From assembly GCA_022925895.1 (NCBI GenBank), contig JAKSYS010000195.1, forward strand, positions 1 through 64,000: DNA of 64,000 bases. The letters run 5' to 3'. Position numbers and translations under genes: made by a program. Positions within the stretch are counted from its first letter, which is position 1. Each line of letters opens with the position of its first letter. This document shows positions 43,042 through 54,334 of the stretch, in pieces. Under the pieces are notes generated by a model. That model did no database searches. It was not told where the DNA came from and saw only the letters and a program-made list of their open reading frames with translations. The DNA is from Fragilaria crotonensis. Its lineage: Eukaryota; Bacillariophyta; Fragilariophyceae; Fragilariales; Fragilariaceae.

Positions 43042-44307
43042 TCATCTGTCATCTATTTGATTACGAGGCCGCTTCGTTTCTCTGCAGTTCACCTCCATGC
43101 CTTTCGAAAGGATCTCTACTTCCGACTCGCGAAGCAGACAAGTGTTGGTACTATGCTCCTCAAGACAGCCAACAATTTCAAATACCTCACATTTGCGAGC
43201 AATGTCCAACGCTGTCGATCCTGCTTTATTCCTCACACTCGCGTCAACCCTAACATCCTTCAAAAGCTCGCAAACCATGTCCAGCCTTCCCCTCAGGCAA
43301 GCCCAGATCACAGCTGTGTTTCCATGAGGACCTTGAACATTCACATCCATTACGCCGTGATTCAACAACTCAAGAACAACATCCCATCGATTCTCTGCAC
43401 TGGCCCAGTAAAAGGCTGTGCGCCCTTTATTATCTTGGGCATTCACATCAACGTCCCGGTGTTTCAACAACTCTTGAACAATTTCCAAGTTATCCTTGGT
43501 GCATGCAACGATGAGTGGTGTGCGGCCGTACGCATCTTTGGCATTGACATCCACCCCCTTGTGCTTCAACAACTCGCACACAACTTCCATGTGACCGTAA
43601 CCGCATGCAGTGATAAGTGCAGTATAATGGTGTGCATGAAGTTTGGCATTCACATCAATATCCTTGTATTTCAACAACTCGCAAACAATGCCCAAACTTC
43701 CCTTGGCACAGGCAATTATGAGTGGTGTGTGGCCCAAGTTGCAGCTTATATTCGGTTGCAATTCCTTGCGTTTCATCAACTCGCAAACAATTTCCAGACT
43801 TCCTTCCATGCACGCGGCAATGAGTGGCGTACGGCCACAAGCATCTTGGATATTCACATCAATGCTCTTGTGTTTCAAAAACTCGCAAACAATGTCAACT
43901 TTATTTTCGAAGCATGCATAGATGAGTGGTGTGCGGCCATCATCGTCATCATCTCTCACATTCACATCCAAGTCCTTGTGTTTCAAGAGCTCGCGAATAA
44001 TGTCTAAATTTCCCTTGGCACATGCAATAATGAGTGGTGTGGAGCCGACACTGCTGTCGCGAATGTTGACATTGACTCCATCGTGTTTCACGAGCTCGCG
44101 AACAATTCTCAAATGATCGTAGGCACATGCAATGAGAAGAGATGTGAAACCCCATGAATTCTGGAAATTCACGTCGTTTCCCTGTATGCACAGCTCCAGA
44201 CCACTGCGAACCTCAAATGTCAGACCGGGTGTGCTGCGTATGATTGACTTTATCTTCTTCCTGAACCTTTCCTGCTGTTCTGCTGGTGAGCAATGCAGAG
44301 ATGTCAT
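43042..44307 (-). CDS. Ankyrin-repeat protein ANK4, intact, divergent
   Basis: 421 residues from ATG 44307 (MTSLHCSPAEQQERFRKKIK). About 11 ankyrin repeats, many of the form GRTPLIxACxxGSLEIVCELLKHK. One repeat has an Asp-rich insertion (VRDDDDDGRTPLI). It keeps the family C-terminal repeat (VDASVRNKAGSTALDIARKC), but its tail is different (ETKRPRNQIDDR) and less basic. It lacks the SWTCLYIASGLGDLEMVREL first repeat of ANK3, 5 and 6 and has GFTSLLIACAYDHLRIVREL instead. The most diverged family member here, with an intact frame, so likely to be an older and possibly functional paralogue. Confidence 0.8.
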   Translation of the reverse strand: MTSLHCSPAEQQERFRKKIKSIIRSTPGLTFEVRSGLELCIQGNDVNFQNSWGFTSLLIACAYDHLRIVRELVKHDGVNVNIRDSSVGSTPLIIACAKGNLDIIRELLKHKDLDVNVRDDDDDGRTPLIYACFENKVDIVCEFLKHKSIDVNIQDACGRTPLIAACMEGSLEIVCELMKRKELQPNISCNLGHTPLIIACAKGSLGIVCELLKYKDIDVNAKLHAHHYTALITACGYGHMEVVCELLKHKGVDVNAKDAYGRTPLIVACTKDNLEIVQELLKHRDVDVNAQDNKGRTAFYWASAENRWDVVLELLNHGVMDVNVQGPHGNTAVIWACLRGRLDMVCELLKDVRVDASVRNKAGSTALDIARKCEVFEIVGCLEEHSTNTCLLRESEVEILSKGMEVNCRETKRPRNQIDDR

Positions 44308-44409
44308 TGTAGTAAAAAGGCACTTTCTTTTCGTGTCAGTGTTCCAAAGCAAGGGAGGCGATGTGAACCTGGTGCTGAAATGATGTCGAGAACAACCAGG
44401 CAGCTCCAA

Positions 44410-44794
44410 GATGGTGGCCCTTTAATTTGTTGTGATTTATCGATAGAGTAGCTAGTCGATAGACACTGTGCTTCGAAAGAGACACTTGCTGATGAATGAA
44501 ACAACAACAATGAGTTGGTGCTGAGCTCATTTCATTGGGACTCGAATCATCTTGACTCTTGACGCAAGGTCCGGCAAAGGACGGTTTCACCACACAGCCC
44601 AAAGCCAATGCACTATGATAACAAGGATTATCAGATATTCAAGAGATATTAATAAAGCTGTATATAGTTATACACATATAGATGTATCATATGCCATATA
44701 TGATAGTATGATTGATGATTGATGATTGATCCAAGGGTTTCATAAACCCGAATATCAAATCTCAAGACCCTCGTGACGTCATAGAGCAGTACGC
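44410..44794. other. Spacer upstream of ANK4
   Basis: No gene seen. Contains a short ATTGATGATTGATG microsatellite (about 44710). Confidence 0.4.
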
Positions 44795-44802
44795 GGAGTA
44801 TT

Positions 44803-45412
44803 TATCGTTGTGTTTTAAACAAATTCAGATTTTGAATTTGTTTTAAACAGTTTAAAACTGTTTAAAACAACTTTGTTTAAAACAGCAACAGTTCACAGTA
44901 GTAAGTACTACAGTACTCCAAGTAGTCAAGTACTCGGAGTAGACCACCAATCAATACGGTTCAAAGCCTTGAGAACAAGACAACAAGGATAACCAAGACA
45001 GAAAGGAGCCCTAAGGACTAATCAGCATGAACTTATAATTGCACTTATGCCTGACAATACTCTGCCTTGTTGCATGCAGGTATCCCACCAACTGAATGGT
45101 ATGGATCCCCTATAAGTGTCCACTGATAACATCCTTTGTCTCACCATTCTTCTTGAATCAAAATGTATTGAATTGTCTGACATGCATCACTTAACTGATG
45201 TTCTGCATTTTGATGCTGTTTCAACCTATAAACAGTATAGTTATGTGATGAGCAATGAGCCTTGTCGATGAAAAAACCGCATCATAACCGTAAAACCTTA
45301 ACCCTAACCTAGATTTCAATTAAACAAATTGTTTTTTTGAAAGAAAAAAGTTGTTTTAAACAGCTGTTTAAAACAGGGTGTTTTAAACAGCAATTAAACA
45401 AACACAACGATA
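44803..45412. mobile_element. hAT-type non-autonomous element
   Basis: Inverted ends TATCGTTGTGTTT, flanked by the 8-bp direct repeat GGAGTATT (44795-44802 and 45413-45420). Eight-base duplications are typical of hAT elements. Both subterminal regions are packed with GTTTTAAACAG-like palindromic motifs (44814-44890 and 45310-45395). No transposase in 610 bp. Confidence 0.8.
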
Positions 45413-45589
45413 GGAGTATTGCATCCAAAGCTCGTCCCGTTTGCAATTTGCAATCCACCGATCCCAACATGGATGCTGAGGATCCGGATCTCACGTTAGG
45501 CTCATTCCTTCGTTACATTTTAGTATGTATGACATAGATGTATGTATGCCATTCAGTCTACCAGAGTAGAGAGATGGGGAAGAACAACG

Positions 45590-47430
45590 AATCACTCTTG
45601 TGGTGTAAGGCGTCTCAGGCGTCAACATACGACAAAAGGGAACAGGTAACTTCGTACATTGTCTTTGGTGTCAAGTGTCAACAGATATGCGAAGGCGAAC
45701 AATCAGAGAGAGAGAGAGTGAAGTCGTGTTCACTATTTCGATTTTCCATAAATTTGCGAGTTGTTCAAAGATAACATAAAAGCATCCACATTGAGACAGG
45801 GAATGAGCACGAGAACAGAACTTCAAAGTGCTGAACGGATTACTAATCTGGAGGGGGTGTATGCGTTGTTATTGTCAATGAACAAGACTTCATCAGATTC
45901 TTTCAAGTCCATAAATGAGAGGCTGTCGTGTATAGACGACAGACTTTCAAAATTTAGTGAGTGATGCAATAGCTAGAGATCCATTTATGGGCCCTGCCTC
46001 TGCAGCAGCAGTAATCACGGACGACGAAGACAGTGGCGATCCGTACCGTTACCAGCACCTTGCGTCGTCTATCCCTTACCCCAAATCATTGTCTCCATCT
46101 TCTACAACGGAGTTTAAGGAATGTCTCCAGTCCTTCTTGCTACAACGCCTTTGGGGTATCCGACAGCCCACCACTCCGGTCCTGGCTAGATATTCAATGT
46201 GTCACGCCGCATTGAAACAGATATTCAATTTGGAACCAGATGATCGGACCTTGGAGAAGCTACAAGATTTATATCGCAAGGAATGGGACATTGAAAAGCA
46301 ACATGAATCCTACAAGGCACTGTTCCTGAACGAAGGCGAGGAAAGGGAGTGGGTATTTTCGGGATTGCGATTGCTTCAAAACTACGTCGAATTAGAAGAT
46401 CCGCGCCAAATTGCAAGTCCAAATCCGGTCAAACGAGTCGTCGTCAAGATCGTGACGCGAGTCGTGCTGCTTCCGGGTGGGACAATACACTTCTCGTCCG
46501 CGGTATTGTGGATCACCTAGACAACGTTTAGAACCCCTGCGATTACAAAACAGGAGAAGCTCCGCAGTTCAAATACTCGCAAAGGGTCAACCAACAAATC
46601 ACCAAGGAAATGTTCTTTCAGCTAAAAGCATACGCTCTCTTGCTGCGCGAATCCAATTCTGAATGGATGAAGGTGGATCTCAGGACCTTGCGATTGTTTT
46701 ACCTCTCGTCACAACATGATAATGCCAGCGACAACGTTGGTTGTACTGCTACCAAAGGGCGTGCACAATATTTTGACTACGACTTGGGAGCGACAGCCAA
46801 AGAGCGCCATGCAATTCTGTATGACATTTACAAAACGGTGGCCGACACGTGGACGCAGATTCGGGCTTTCGTGGAGACGCAAGATCCATTGCAGTTTCGT
46901 GGATGCAATCGATCCTTTTGTTGGTGTCACTAGTGTCGACCGCATGTTCTGCCAGGACTTGTGTGGGAACCATAGGAAGGTGCACTCCTCTACCTATGAA
47001 CACCACTGAATATATGCAGTTCGGGGCGCGTCGCTGTGCTTCTGTCTGGATCTACGCTTTCCACAAACATTACAGCGACGATCAGGTTTGCAGGGTTGTG
47101 CTATACAAGTATAACTGTGAATGTGGGCATTGCTATGAATGCTAATCGTGTCATCGAGTGACATTTCGTACAATGTATGAGCCGACTGTCAAGCAGTTCA
47201 GGTGTATCAGGAGTACAAGCGTCATTCGCAACAGACAACCGGAATGCTCAAACAATTGCACCTGCTGTTGTGCGCTTTTCCACAGCAGGAGTCACTTTTG
47301 CCGATTTGATCGCGGACAACATGCATAGAATTCGTCAACGCAGAACCGATGCGGCGTCCGAGCGGACGAAAGATTTGAGCTAAATACGCCAAAAGGTCGA
47401 CGACTTTCGAAAATCGTTCCGCTAAAGCAT
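45590..47430 (+). pseudogene. X-family copy X4, most complete
   Basis: Best-preserved copy of the unrecognised family. The 5' segment (45590-45720) matches X0/X3. An ATG at 45803 opens a short helical sequence (MSTRTELQSAERITNLEGVY). A one-base shift near 45960 leads to the frame 45957-46520 with DDEDSGDPYRYQHLASSIPY, ECLQSFLLQRLWGIRQPTTP and QIFNLEPDDRTLEKLQDLYR. Later blocks are AQYFDYDLGATAKERHAILY (about 46770) and, near the end, FADLIADNMHRIRQRRTDAA (about 47300). The predicted product looks like a soluble, largely helical protein, with no motif I can name. Stops and shifts interrupt it, though introns could explain some. It is convergent with ANK5. Confidence 0.5.
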
Positions 47431-47975
47431 AGGAATCATAAAGAAGTCATAAAATAAACAATATTGAGAGTTCGATTAAAACTGCATAGCATAAAAAGCA
47501 CATGTATATGGATCTGAAATAGAGCCTAGCTCATGAACAAAGTCCAGTCTGTGACTCGTAGTCCACCAGTCCATTGATGCCAGGTTTCCAGAGGTCCACG
47601 GGTAAGTGAATGCAAACACACAGTGCGAGTCAAAGGTCTATCCATGAATGACAATGGGAAATCATGTTGCCCAAGGTCTGGTTTCGGCATTTTTATGTAT
47701 CTAGAATCGCAAGCCCCGCTTAGAAACACAGTATGTCTGCGGCAGGCAGGTATCCCAGTTCTTTATTCATGAATTTTCGTTGTATTCTTCAAAAGAAACT
47801 CATGGCAATCCTTGTGACATCTCGTTGATGCTTTGGATAGTACGTGAAATGGGCGTGCAACCAGGATGAAGAAATCCAGCCATCGCTCACTAACAATCCG
47901 GGAAAACCGGCACCAGACACGAGTCGAGTTTCCCCCTTGGCCACCATCGAAGGGCTACTTTTGGCAATTCATCTG

Positions 47976-49568
47976 TCAACAGACCAATAAACGACGTCGC
48001 TTTCTCGTTCTGATTTTCAATTCTTCATCTTGTCGAAGCACCTTTACTTCCCACTCGCGACGCTGACAAACTTTGGAATGTTCCTCAAGACAGCTCGCAA
48101 TTTCTAACAATTCACATTTGCGAGCAATGTCCAAAGCTGTCGACCCTGCCTTATTCCGAACACTCACATCCACCCTGTCGTCATCCAAAAGCTCACAAAC
48201 TAAATCCAGCCGGCCCCTGAGGCAAGCCCACATAAGGACTGTGTTGCCATGAGCACCCTGTACATTCACATCCGATTCGTCATGCTTCAACAACTCGAGA
48301 ACAATTTCCCATCGATCCTCTACACTGACCATGTAAAAGGCTGTGCGACCTTTCTTGTCTCGGAGATTCACATCGATCCCCTTGTGTTTCAACAATTCGC
48401 AAACAACAGGTAAAGCACGCTTCATATCACTCCACCAGTGTTCCAAGGAGCACGCAAGGATGAGTGGTGTGCAGCCTTGGTTGTCTTGGGCATTCACATC
48501 CACCTCCTTGCGTTTCAGCAACTCACAAACCATGTCCAAATTTTTTTGGTAGCTTGCAATGGCGAGTGGTGTGCGGCCCCGGTTGTCGTGGGCATTCGTA
48601 TCAATCTTCTTGTGTTTCAACAGCGCGCGAGCAATTCCCAAGTGGCCATTTTCACTTGCTCTGATGAGTGGTGTGCAGCCAAACTTATCTTGGGCATTCA
48701 CATCCACCTCATGATGCTGCAACAATGCGCAAACGATCAGCAGGCGTCCTTTGTCGCATGCAATGTTAAGTGGTGTGCGGCCATCCACATCTCTGATATT
48801 CATTATCACCTTTTCTGACTTGTGCTCCAACAACGCGCAAACAATTGCCGAATGTCCCTTGCCGCTTGCAATGCCGAGTGGTGTGTCGGCATTCTTGTCT
48901 AGGGCATTCACATTCACCTCCTTGTGCCTCAACAACTCGCGAACAATGTCCGAATCTCCGTTTTGGCATGCAATGATGAGTGGTGTACGACCTTCATGAT
49001 CTTGGACATTCACTTCCACCTCCGTGCGTTTTAACAACTCACAAGCAATCCTCGAATGGCCAAGCTCGACTGCAATAAAGAGTGCTGTTCTGCCTTTGGG
49101 ACATCGGGAATTGACATTCACCTCTCTGCGTTTCAACAACTCGCAAACAATCCCCAGATGACCGTACATGTATGCAATGATGAGTGCTGTGTGACCATTT
49201 GCATCTCCGATATTCAAATCCACCTCCTTGTGCGTTAACAACTCGCATACAATTGGCAGATGGCAATACAAGCATGCCATCATGAGTGCTGTGAAACCGT
49301 GTACACTGCTGCGGTCGTTCACCATCTCGATCACCTTCTTGTGTTGTAACAACTCGCGAACCAGTTCCAAATCGCCACGTCCGCTTGCAATGTAAAGACA
49401 TGTCCAACTAGTACGGGCACGTGGATCCCAGTTCTTCACATCAGCCCCCTTTAGAATTTGCTCATGTTTACAATGATCAGAGAATGTACATCTGGGTGCG
49501 CAATTGAGCAAATTGATCTCGTTCCAAAATGTTGTTTCCTGTTCTGAGGAGGAATGCAAAGACGACAT
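47976..49568 (-). CDS. Ankyrin-repeat protein ANK5, intact
   Basis: 530 residues from ATG 49568 (MSSLHSSSEQETTFWNEINL). The family layout is complete: N-terminal cap; conserved ADVKNWDPRARTSWTCLYIA block; about 13 ankyrin repeats; HWWSDMKRALPVV loop repeat; VDVSVRNKAGSTALDIARKC; basic tail RTRKRRRLLVC. Compared with ANK3 it lacks four internal repeats, consistent with repeat loss or gain by unequal exchange. One repeat is extended by KSEKVIMNIRDVDGRTPLNI. No transmembrane or signal sequence. Expected to be a protein-binding scaffold, location possibly nuclear because of the tail; partner unknown. Confidence 0.85.
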   Translation of the reverse strand: MSSLHSSSEQETTFWNEINLLNCAPRCTFSDHCKHEQILKGADVKNWDPRARTSWTCLYIASGRGDLELVRELLQHKKVIEMVNDRSSVHGFTALMMACLYCHLPIVCELLTHKEVDLNIGDANGHTALIIAYMYGHLGIVCELLKRREVNVNSRCPKGRTALFIAVELGHSRIACELLKRTEVEVNVQDHEGRTPLIIACQNGDSDIVRELLRHKEVNVNALDKNADTPLGIASGKGHSAIVCALLEHKSEKVIMNIRDVDGRTPLNIACDKGRLLIVCALLQHHEVDVNAQDKFGCTPLIRASENGHLGIARALLKHKKIDTNAHDNRGRTPLAIASYQKNLDMVCELLKRKEVDVNAQDNQGCTPLILACSLEHWWSDMKRALPVVCELLKHKGIDVNLRDKKGRTAFYMVSVEDRWEIVLELLKHDESDVNVQGAHGNTVLMWACLRGRLDLVCELLDDDRVDVSVRNKAGSTALDIARKCELLEIASCLEEHSKVCQRREWEVKVLRQDEELKIRTRKRRRLLVC

Positions 49569-50780
49569 TGTTCTTTAAGCCCTTTAGTTGCCAGAGGAGG
49601 TCAAATACTCAATGATATGCTACTAGCAAGGGAGGGGTGTGGTGAAAAAAGAGACTGTGCTACTGCTCCAAACGTGTAGTATCTTGTGTATTTTCCCGAA
49701 ATCCATATCTACTACTACTACCGTAGTAGCTACCGGTAGTAGTACATAACGAATCTGAAGGATCCGGTGAAACGTCATTATTTTCGAGTTTTCGACAACA
49801 AAACAAACGAAAGCTCGAAAATTACGACGTTTCCAAAAGGGGAATTTCATTGTAAGTGCTGAGAGGACTCTTAAAATAGTCAGACTTTTCTTCAAGATCT
49901 TTCCCCGTGGTACGTATCATAATACGAAGTATTAGTACGAGTCTACGAGTGTAGCATTATGCTGGTATGTCCGTATTTTAAAATCATGTAACCTCACGGA
50001 GATATGCTACATACCGGTAGAAGCTTAGATTTGACGATTTGACACCGTAATTTGAAAAAGATGTCCTCATTTTATGAATCGATAAAGCATATTTTATTGT
50101 ATTCATTACACATGTGACTTCGGCTTGGCTTTGCTTGGCTGCTCCCCATGATCCCATGATCTACAAATCTACAGACCATAGAGCATGAGATCCCTCTCTC
50201 TCCGAATGCATTTGTTTTTCTCTCCTTCTTGAGTGGATCGTTCATAGTGAATCCAACTTGCAACCGAGATTCATCGTTCCTCTTGTCTTCCAAAAAATTG
50301 CTCAAACTCCATGTGGTTTCGAGCATAACAGAGCCGATATCCAGGGATCTTCACAACAATGTCATTCTCTTCCAACATGTGTCGGCTCAAAGTCTTGAAT
50401 ACTCCATCAAGCACGCCTCCACACCAGGTGTTTCAAAGACCCTCATTTTAGAGTCAAGCAGTCTCCTTTTTTCAAGTACGCTCTCGGCAGTAATCTACCG
50501 GTACTTCAAGGAAACATCGGCGATTGGGGGGAAAAAAGTACTCCTTCATCATCCTCGTAACTAGTCGAAATGACGGTTCGAGTCGCCGACGTCCGAGTCT
50601 TCCTCTTGATATAGCGATTAAGAAGATTTTGTGCTTGTTGCTGCCTCCATAAAGGATATGACTTTCGGCAGGACAGAGATGCGATGAGGCCTTTGCAAGT
50701 TCTGGTTCTTCCGCGTCTGGAATCATTCGCGTGGTCCTCCTCAAAATCTTGGCGTTGCTCGTGATCCGCCTCCCATTACG
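49569..50780. other. Spacer between ANK5 and X5
   Basis: The first 100 bp match the ANK 5' flank (CCTTTAGTTGCCAGAG, ACTCAATGATATGCTA, GGGAGGGGTGTGGTGA). The rest contains only short frames without recognisable sequence. No supported gene. Confidence 0.4.
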
Positions 50781-51455
50781 AGCGGACGGAGTTGGGCCTG
50801 GCGATTATTTCACCGGTCACGTCACGTGATCATGACAACGACAACAATGTTTGTACTGCTACCGAAGGGCCTGCAACGTACTTGGACTACGGCTTGGGGG
50901 CGACGTCCAAAGAACGCAATGCAATTCTGTATGACACTTACAAAACAGTGACCGAATTGTGGGCGCCGAGTCGGGTTTTTGTGGAGATGCATTTCATGGA
51001 TGCGATCGATCCTTGTGTTGGTGTCACCAGTGTCGACCGCGATTACTGCCAGGAAGTGTGTGGGATCCATACTATCATGGTATGGGTTACTCCTCTACCC
51101 ATGAATACCACTGAATTTATGCTGTTCAGTACAACACTGAATGATGGTATTGCCGTCATTGCTACTCCTGTCATCGAGTGGCATTACGTACAATGAACGA
51201 GCCGACTGTCCAGCAGCGCAGGCGCGTCGGGAGCACAAGCGCCATTTGCAAAAGACAACCAGAAATGCTCCGACAGTTGTACATACTGTTGAACGCCTTT
51301 CCACAGCAGAAGTCACATTGGAAGATTGGGTCACGGAGCGCATGCATACAATTTACCAATGCAGTACAGATGTGGCGCCCAAGGGGACGAACGATTTGAG
51401 ATATTGCCGCCAAATGTCGATGACTGCCAAAAAGCATTACGATAGTGTGAGCCAA
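50781..51455 (+). pseudogene. X-family pseudogene X5
   Basis: Contains ACTGCTACCGAAGGGCCTGC, GACGTCCAAAGAACGCAATG, CAGTGTCGACCGCGATTACT and the C-terminal AGAAGTCACATTGGAAGATT blocks shared with X1, X3 and X4. No frame runs through. Convergent with ANK6. Confidence 0.55.
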
Positions 51456-51866
51456 GTATATAAATCCTTAACTCGGAATAGAATACGATCAACAATATTC
51501 AGAGTCCATTGAGACGATGTTTCACACTAATGAAAGTTAATGTTTATGTATCTAGAATCGCAAGCTCCGCCTACAGACCCAGTCTGCCTGCGGCAGGTAT
51601 CCCAGTGCTTTATTCATGAATGTTGTTGTGTTTTTCCAAAGAAACTGATGGCAATGCTTGCCACATCTCGTTGATGCTTTGGATAGTACGTGAAGGGGGC
51701 ATGCCATCAGGATGAAGAAATCAAGCCATCGCTCAATACCAATTCGGGAAAAGCGGCACCAGCCAGACACGAGTCAAACGCCCATACACGAATGACCATG
51801 GGACATCACACATCAGTTTTCTCCTCAGGCAGCAGGCAAGGGCTACTTCGGCAATTCATCTTGTCA

Positions 51867-53456
51867 TCAGTCTGATAGACGACGCCGCTTTCTTTCTCTG
51901 TTGTTCAACTCCTCAGGTTGGCGAAGCACCTTCGCTTTCCACTCGCAACGCCGACAAACTTTGTAATAATCCTCGAGACGGCGTACAATTTCAAACAATT
52001 CGCATTTGCGTGCAACGTCCAAAGCTGTCGATCCTGCTTTATTCCGAACACTCACATCCACCCTGGCGTCATCCAATAGCTCACAAACCACATCCAAGCG
52101 GCCCCGAAGGGTAGCCCAGATTAGGGCTGTGTTGCCATGAGCACCTTGTACATTCACATCCAATTCGCCATGCTCCAACAACTCGAGAACGATTTCCCTT
52201 CGATCATCTACACTCGCCAAGTAAAAGGCTGTACGACCCTTTTTGTCTCGGCGATTCACATCGATCCCCTCTTTTTTCAACAACTCCCTAGCAATAAGTA
52301 AAGCACGCTTCATATCACTCCACCAGTGTTCCATGGAGCATGCAAGGATGAGTGGTGTGAGGCCTTGGTTATCTTGGGCATTCACATCTACCTCGTTGCG
52401 TTTCAGCAACTCGCAAACGATGTCCAAATGTTTTTTGTAGCTTGCAATGGCGAGTGGTGTTCGGCCACGATTGTCGTGGGCGTTCGCATCCAACTTCTTG
52501 TGTTTCAACAGCTCGCGAACAATACCCAGATGGACATTTTCACTTGCACTGAGGATTGGTGTACGGCCGTACTTATCTTGGGCATTCACATCCACCTCAC
52601 GATGCTGCAACAATGCGTTGACGATTCTCACGAGTCCTTCGGCGCATGCCATCATGAGTGGCGTGCGGCCATCCACATCTCTGATATTCACCATCACCTT
52701 TTCCGACTTGTGGTGCAACAACACGCGAACGATTCCCGCATGTCCACCCCTGCATGCAATTTGGAGTGGTGTGTCGGCATACTTGTCTTGGGCATTTACA
52801 TTCACCTCCTTGCGCCTCAACAACTCGCGAACAATATCCAAACTTCCATTTTTGCATGCAATGATGAGTGGTGTACGACCGTCATAGTCTTGGACATTCA
52901 CTTCCACCTCCACGTGATTTAACCACTCAGAAACAATCCCCGCATGGCCAAACGTGCTTGCAATGGTGAGTCCTGTTTCACCGCTTGCATCTCTGATCTT
53001 CACATCCAACTCTTTGCGTTTCAATAACTCGCGAACTATCCCCACATGGCCAGAGATGATTGCACCAGTGAGTGCTGTCATATTGTTTGCACCTCTGATA
53101 TTCAAATTAACCTCCTTGTGCTTCAACAACTCGCAAACGATTGGGAGATGGCCAAACAAGCATGCCATCATGAGTGCTGTAATGCCGTGTACACAGCTGC
53201 GGCCATTCACCGCCTTGATCACCTCCTTGTGTTGTAACAACTCGCGAACCATTTCCAAATCGCCGAGTCCGCTTGCAATATAAAGACACGTCCAACTAGT
53301 ACGTTCACATGGATCCCAGTTCTTCACGTCAGCCTCCCGTCGAATTTGAAGGTGTTCAAGACGATCCCAGTATGGATAGCCGGGTGGATGTACGAGCGAC
53401 TTGATCTTGTTCCAGAACCTTGTTTTCTGTCCCGAGGAGGAATCCGAAGACGACAT
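51867..53456 (-). CDS. Ankyrin-repeat protein ANK6, intact
   Basis: 529 residues from ATG 53456 (MSSSDSSSGQKTRFWNKIKS). Same order as ANK5: cap, ADVKNWDPCERTSWTCLYIA, about 13 repeats including MTALTGAIISGHVGIVREL, the HWWSDMKRALLIA loop, VDVSVRNKAGSTALDVARKC and tail RERKRRRLSD. It resembles ANK2 in several internal repeats (for example ELLKRKELDVKIRDA), suggesting exchange between members. The DNA immediately upstream (CCAATAGAGCA before ATG, and the GGAGGGGTTGTGGTGACTGG flank to 53573) is the sequence that recurs at 17641 before the YR element. Protein-interaction role inferred from ankyrin repeats only. Confidence 0.85.
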   Translation of the reverse strand: MSSSDSSSGQKTRFWNKIKSLVHPPGYPYWDRLEHLQIRREADVKNWDPCERTSWTCLYIASGLGDLEMVRELLQHKEVIKAVNGRSCVHGITALMMACLFGHLPIVCELLKHKEVNLNIRGANNMTALTGAIISGHVGIVRELLKRKELDVKIRDASGETGLTIASTFGHAGIVSEWLNHVEVEVNVQDYDGRTPLIIACKNGSLDIVRELLRRKEVNVNAQDKYADTPLQIACRGGHAGIVRVLLHHKSEKVMVNIRDVDGRTPLMMACAEGLVRIVNALLQHREVDVNAQDKYGRTPILSASENVHLGIVRELLKHKKLDANAHDNRGRTPLAIASYKKHLDIVCELLKRNEVDVNAQDNQGLTPLILACSMEHWWSDMKRALLIARELLKKEGIDVNRRDKKGRTAFYLASVDDRREIVLELLEHGELDVNVQGAHGNTALIWATLRGRLDVVCELLDDARVDVSVRNKAGSTALDVARKCELFEIVRRLEDYYKVCRRCEWKAKVLRQPEELNNRERKRRRLSD

Positions 53457-53618
53457 TGCTCTATTGGTCCTTTAGTTGCCAGAGTAGGTCAACCGGTAGC
53501 ACTCAATGATATGATAGCCTAGTAGGAGGGGTTGTGGTGACTGGTGACTATCAAGAACGTGTGTCTTATGCGCTTATGCGCCTCTTAGATTGTGTGAAAG
53601 TTTCTACTACTGTACCTG

Positions 53619-54214
53619 GGACATGCGGCATTCCTTCTTAAACTTTGTCAGCAGTCAATTCGGGAGTTATTGGATGCATAGAACGGCTATTACAACGTTA
53701 TTAAATAACGTCTTGAAGGTAATCTTGCGTACCCAGAATCCAATCGAGCTCGCCAGTCACACCCCAACAACTTTCTGAGAGACAACAATCTTCAACACGC
53801 TTCCAGCGAAGAGGACGATTTGCAAAACATCTTCGGACGAAGAAGACATGCGAAGAAGGTTTTGCAGTGACACACGCAAAAACATTCTACGTTGGTTCAG
53901 TGTGCAACATATACCAGACCTGACTTGTATGTGAACACCTTCTTCGACGACTTAAGTAGAAAACGACATCCAACGAAGAAGGTTTCTTCACACGAAGAAG
54001 ATTTGGAAGCAGGCTTCTTCGGGCGAAGATGGTCCTTTCAACATTCTTCGTTCATAAGAAGGTTTCGGAAACGCGCAAGCCAAGCTCACGAGCGCGAGTC
54101 TGACATTTTCGGTATGCTCAAAAATATTTTGCCGTTATCCATCATTGGTTTTAAAAACAGTCAACGGCAAAAGACGGTTATTCTTTCCGTATTGAGAAGA
54201 ATTTCCGCATGTCC
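53619..54214. mobile_element. PIF/Harbinger-type MITE 2
   Basis: Ends GGACATGCGG...CCGCATGTCC, followed inwards by similar ATTC/TTCT sequence. CTG on each side (53616-53618 and 54215-54217); the unoccupied site in copy 1 reads GTACCTGGTATATGG (about 24200). Ends resemble MITE 1 (GGACATCCGG). The interior has repeated CGAAGAAGGTTTC-like motifs but no transposase. Confidence 0.8.
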
Positions 54215-54334
54215 CTGGTATATGGTGTATGTCATAGTACCGGTATAAAGCTACCTCTACTAGCTACCATGCATGCTTGTAGAGAGCATAAAGACTACCG
54301 GTAGAAACCTGCGCTTTTACTGAATACTCCAGTA

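Noticed and set aside
50472-50744. 90-codon minus-strand gene near 50600
   Set aside because: No homology recognised, short, in a spacer with decayed sequence; insufficient support.
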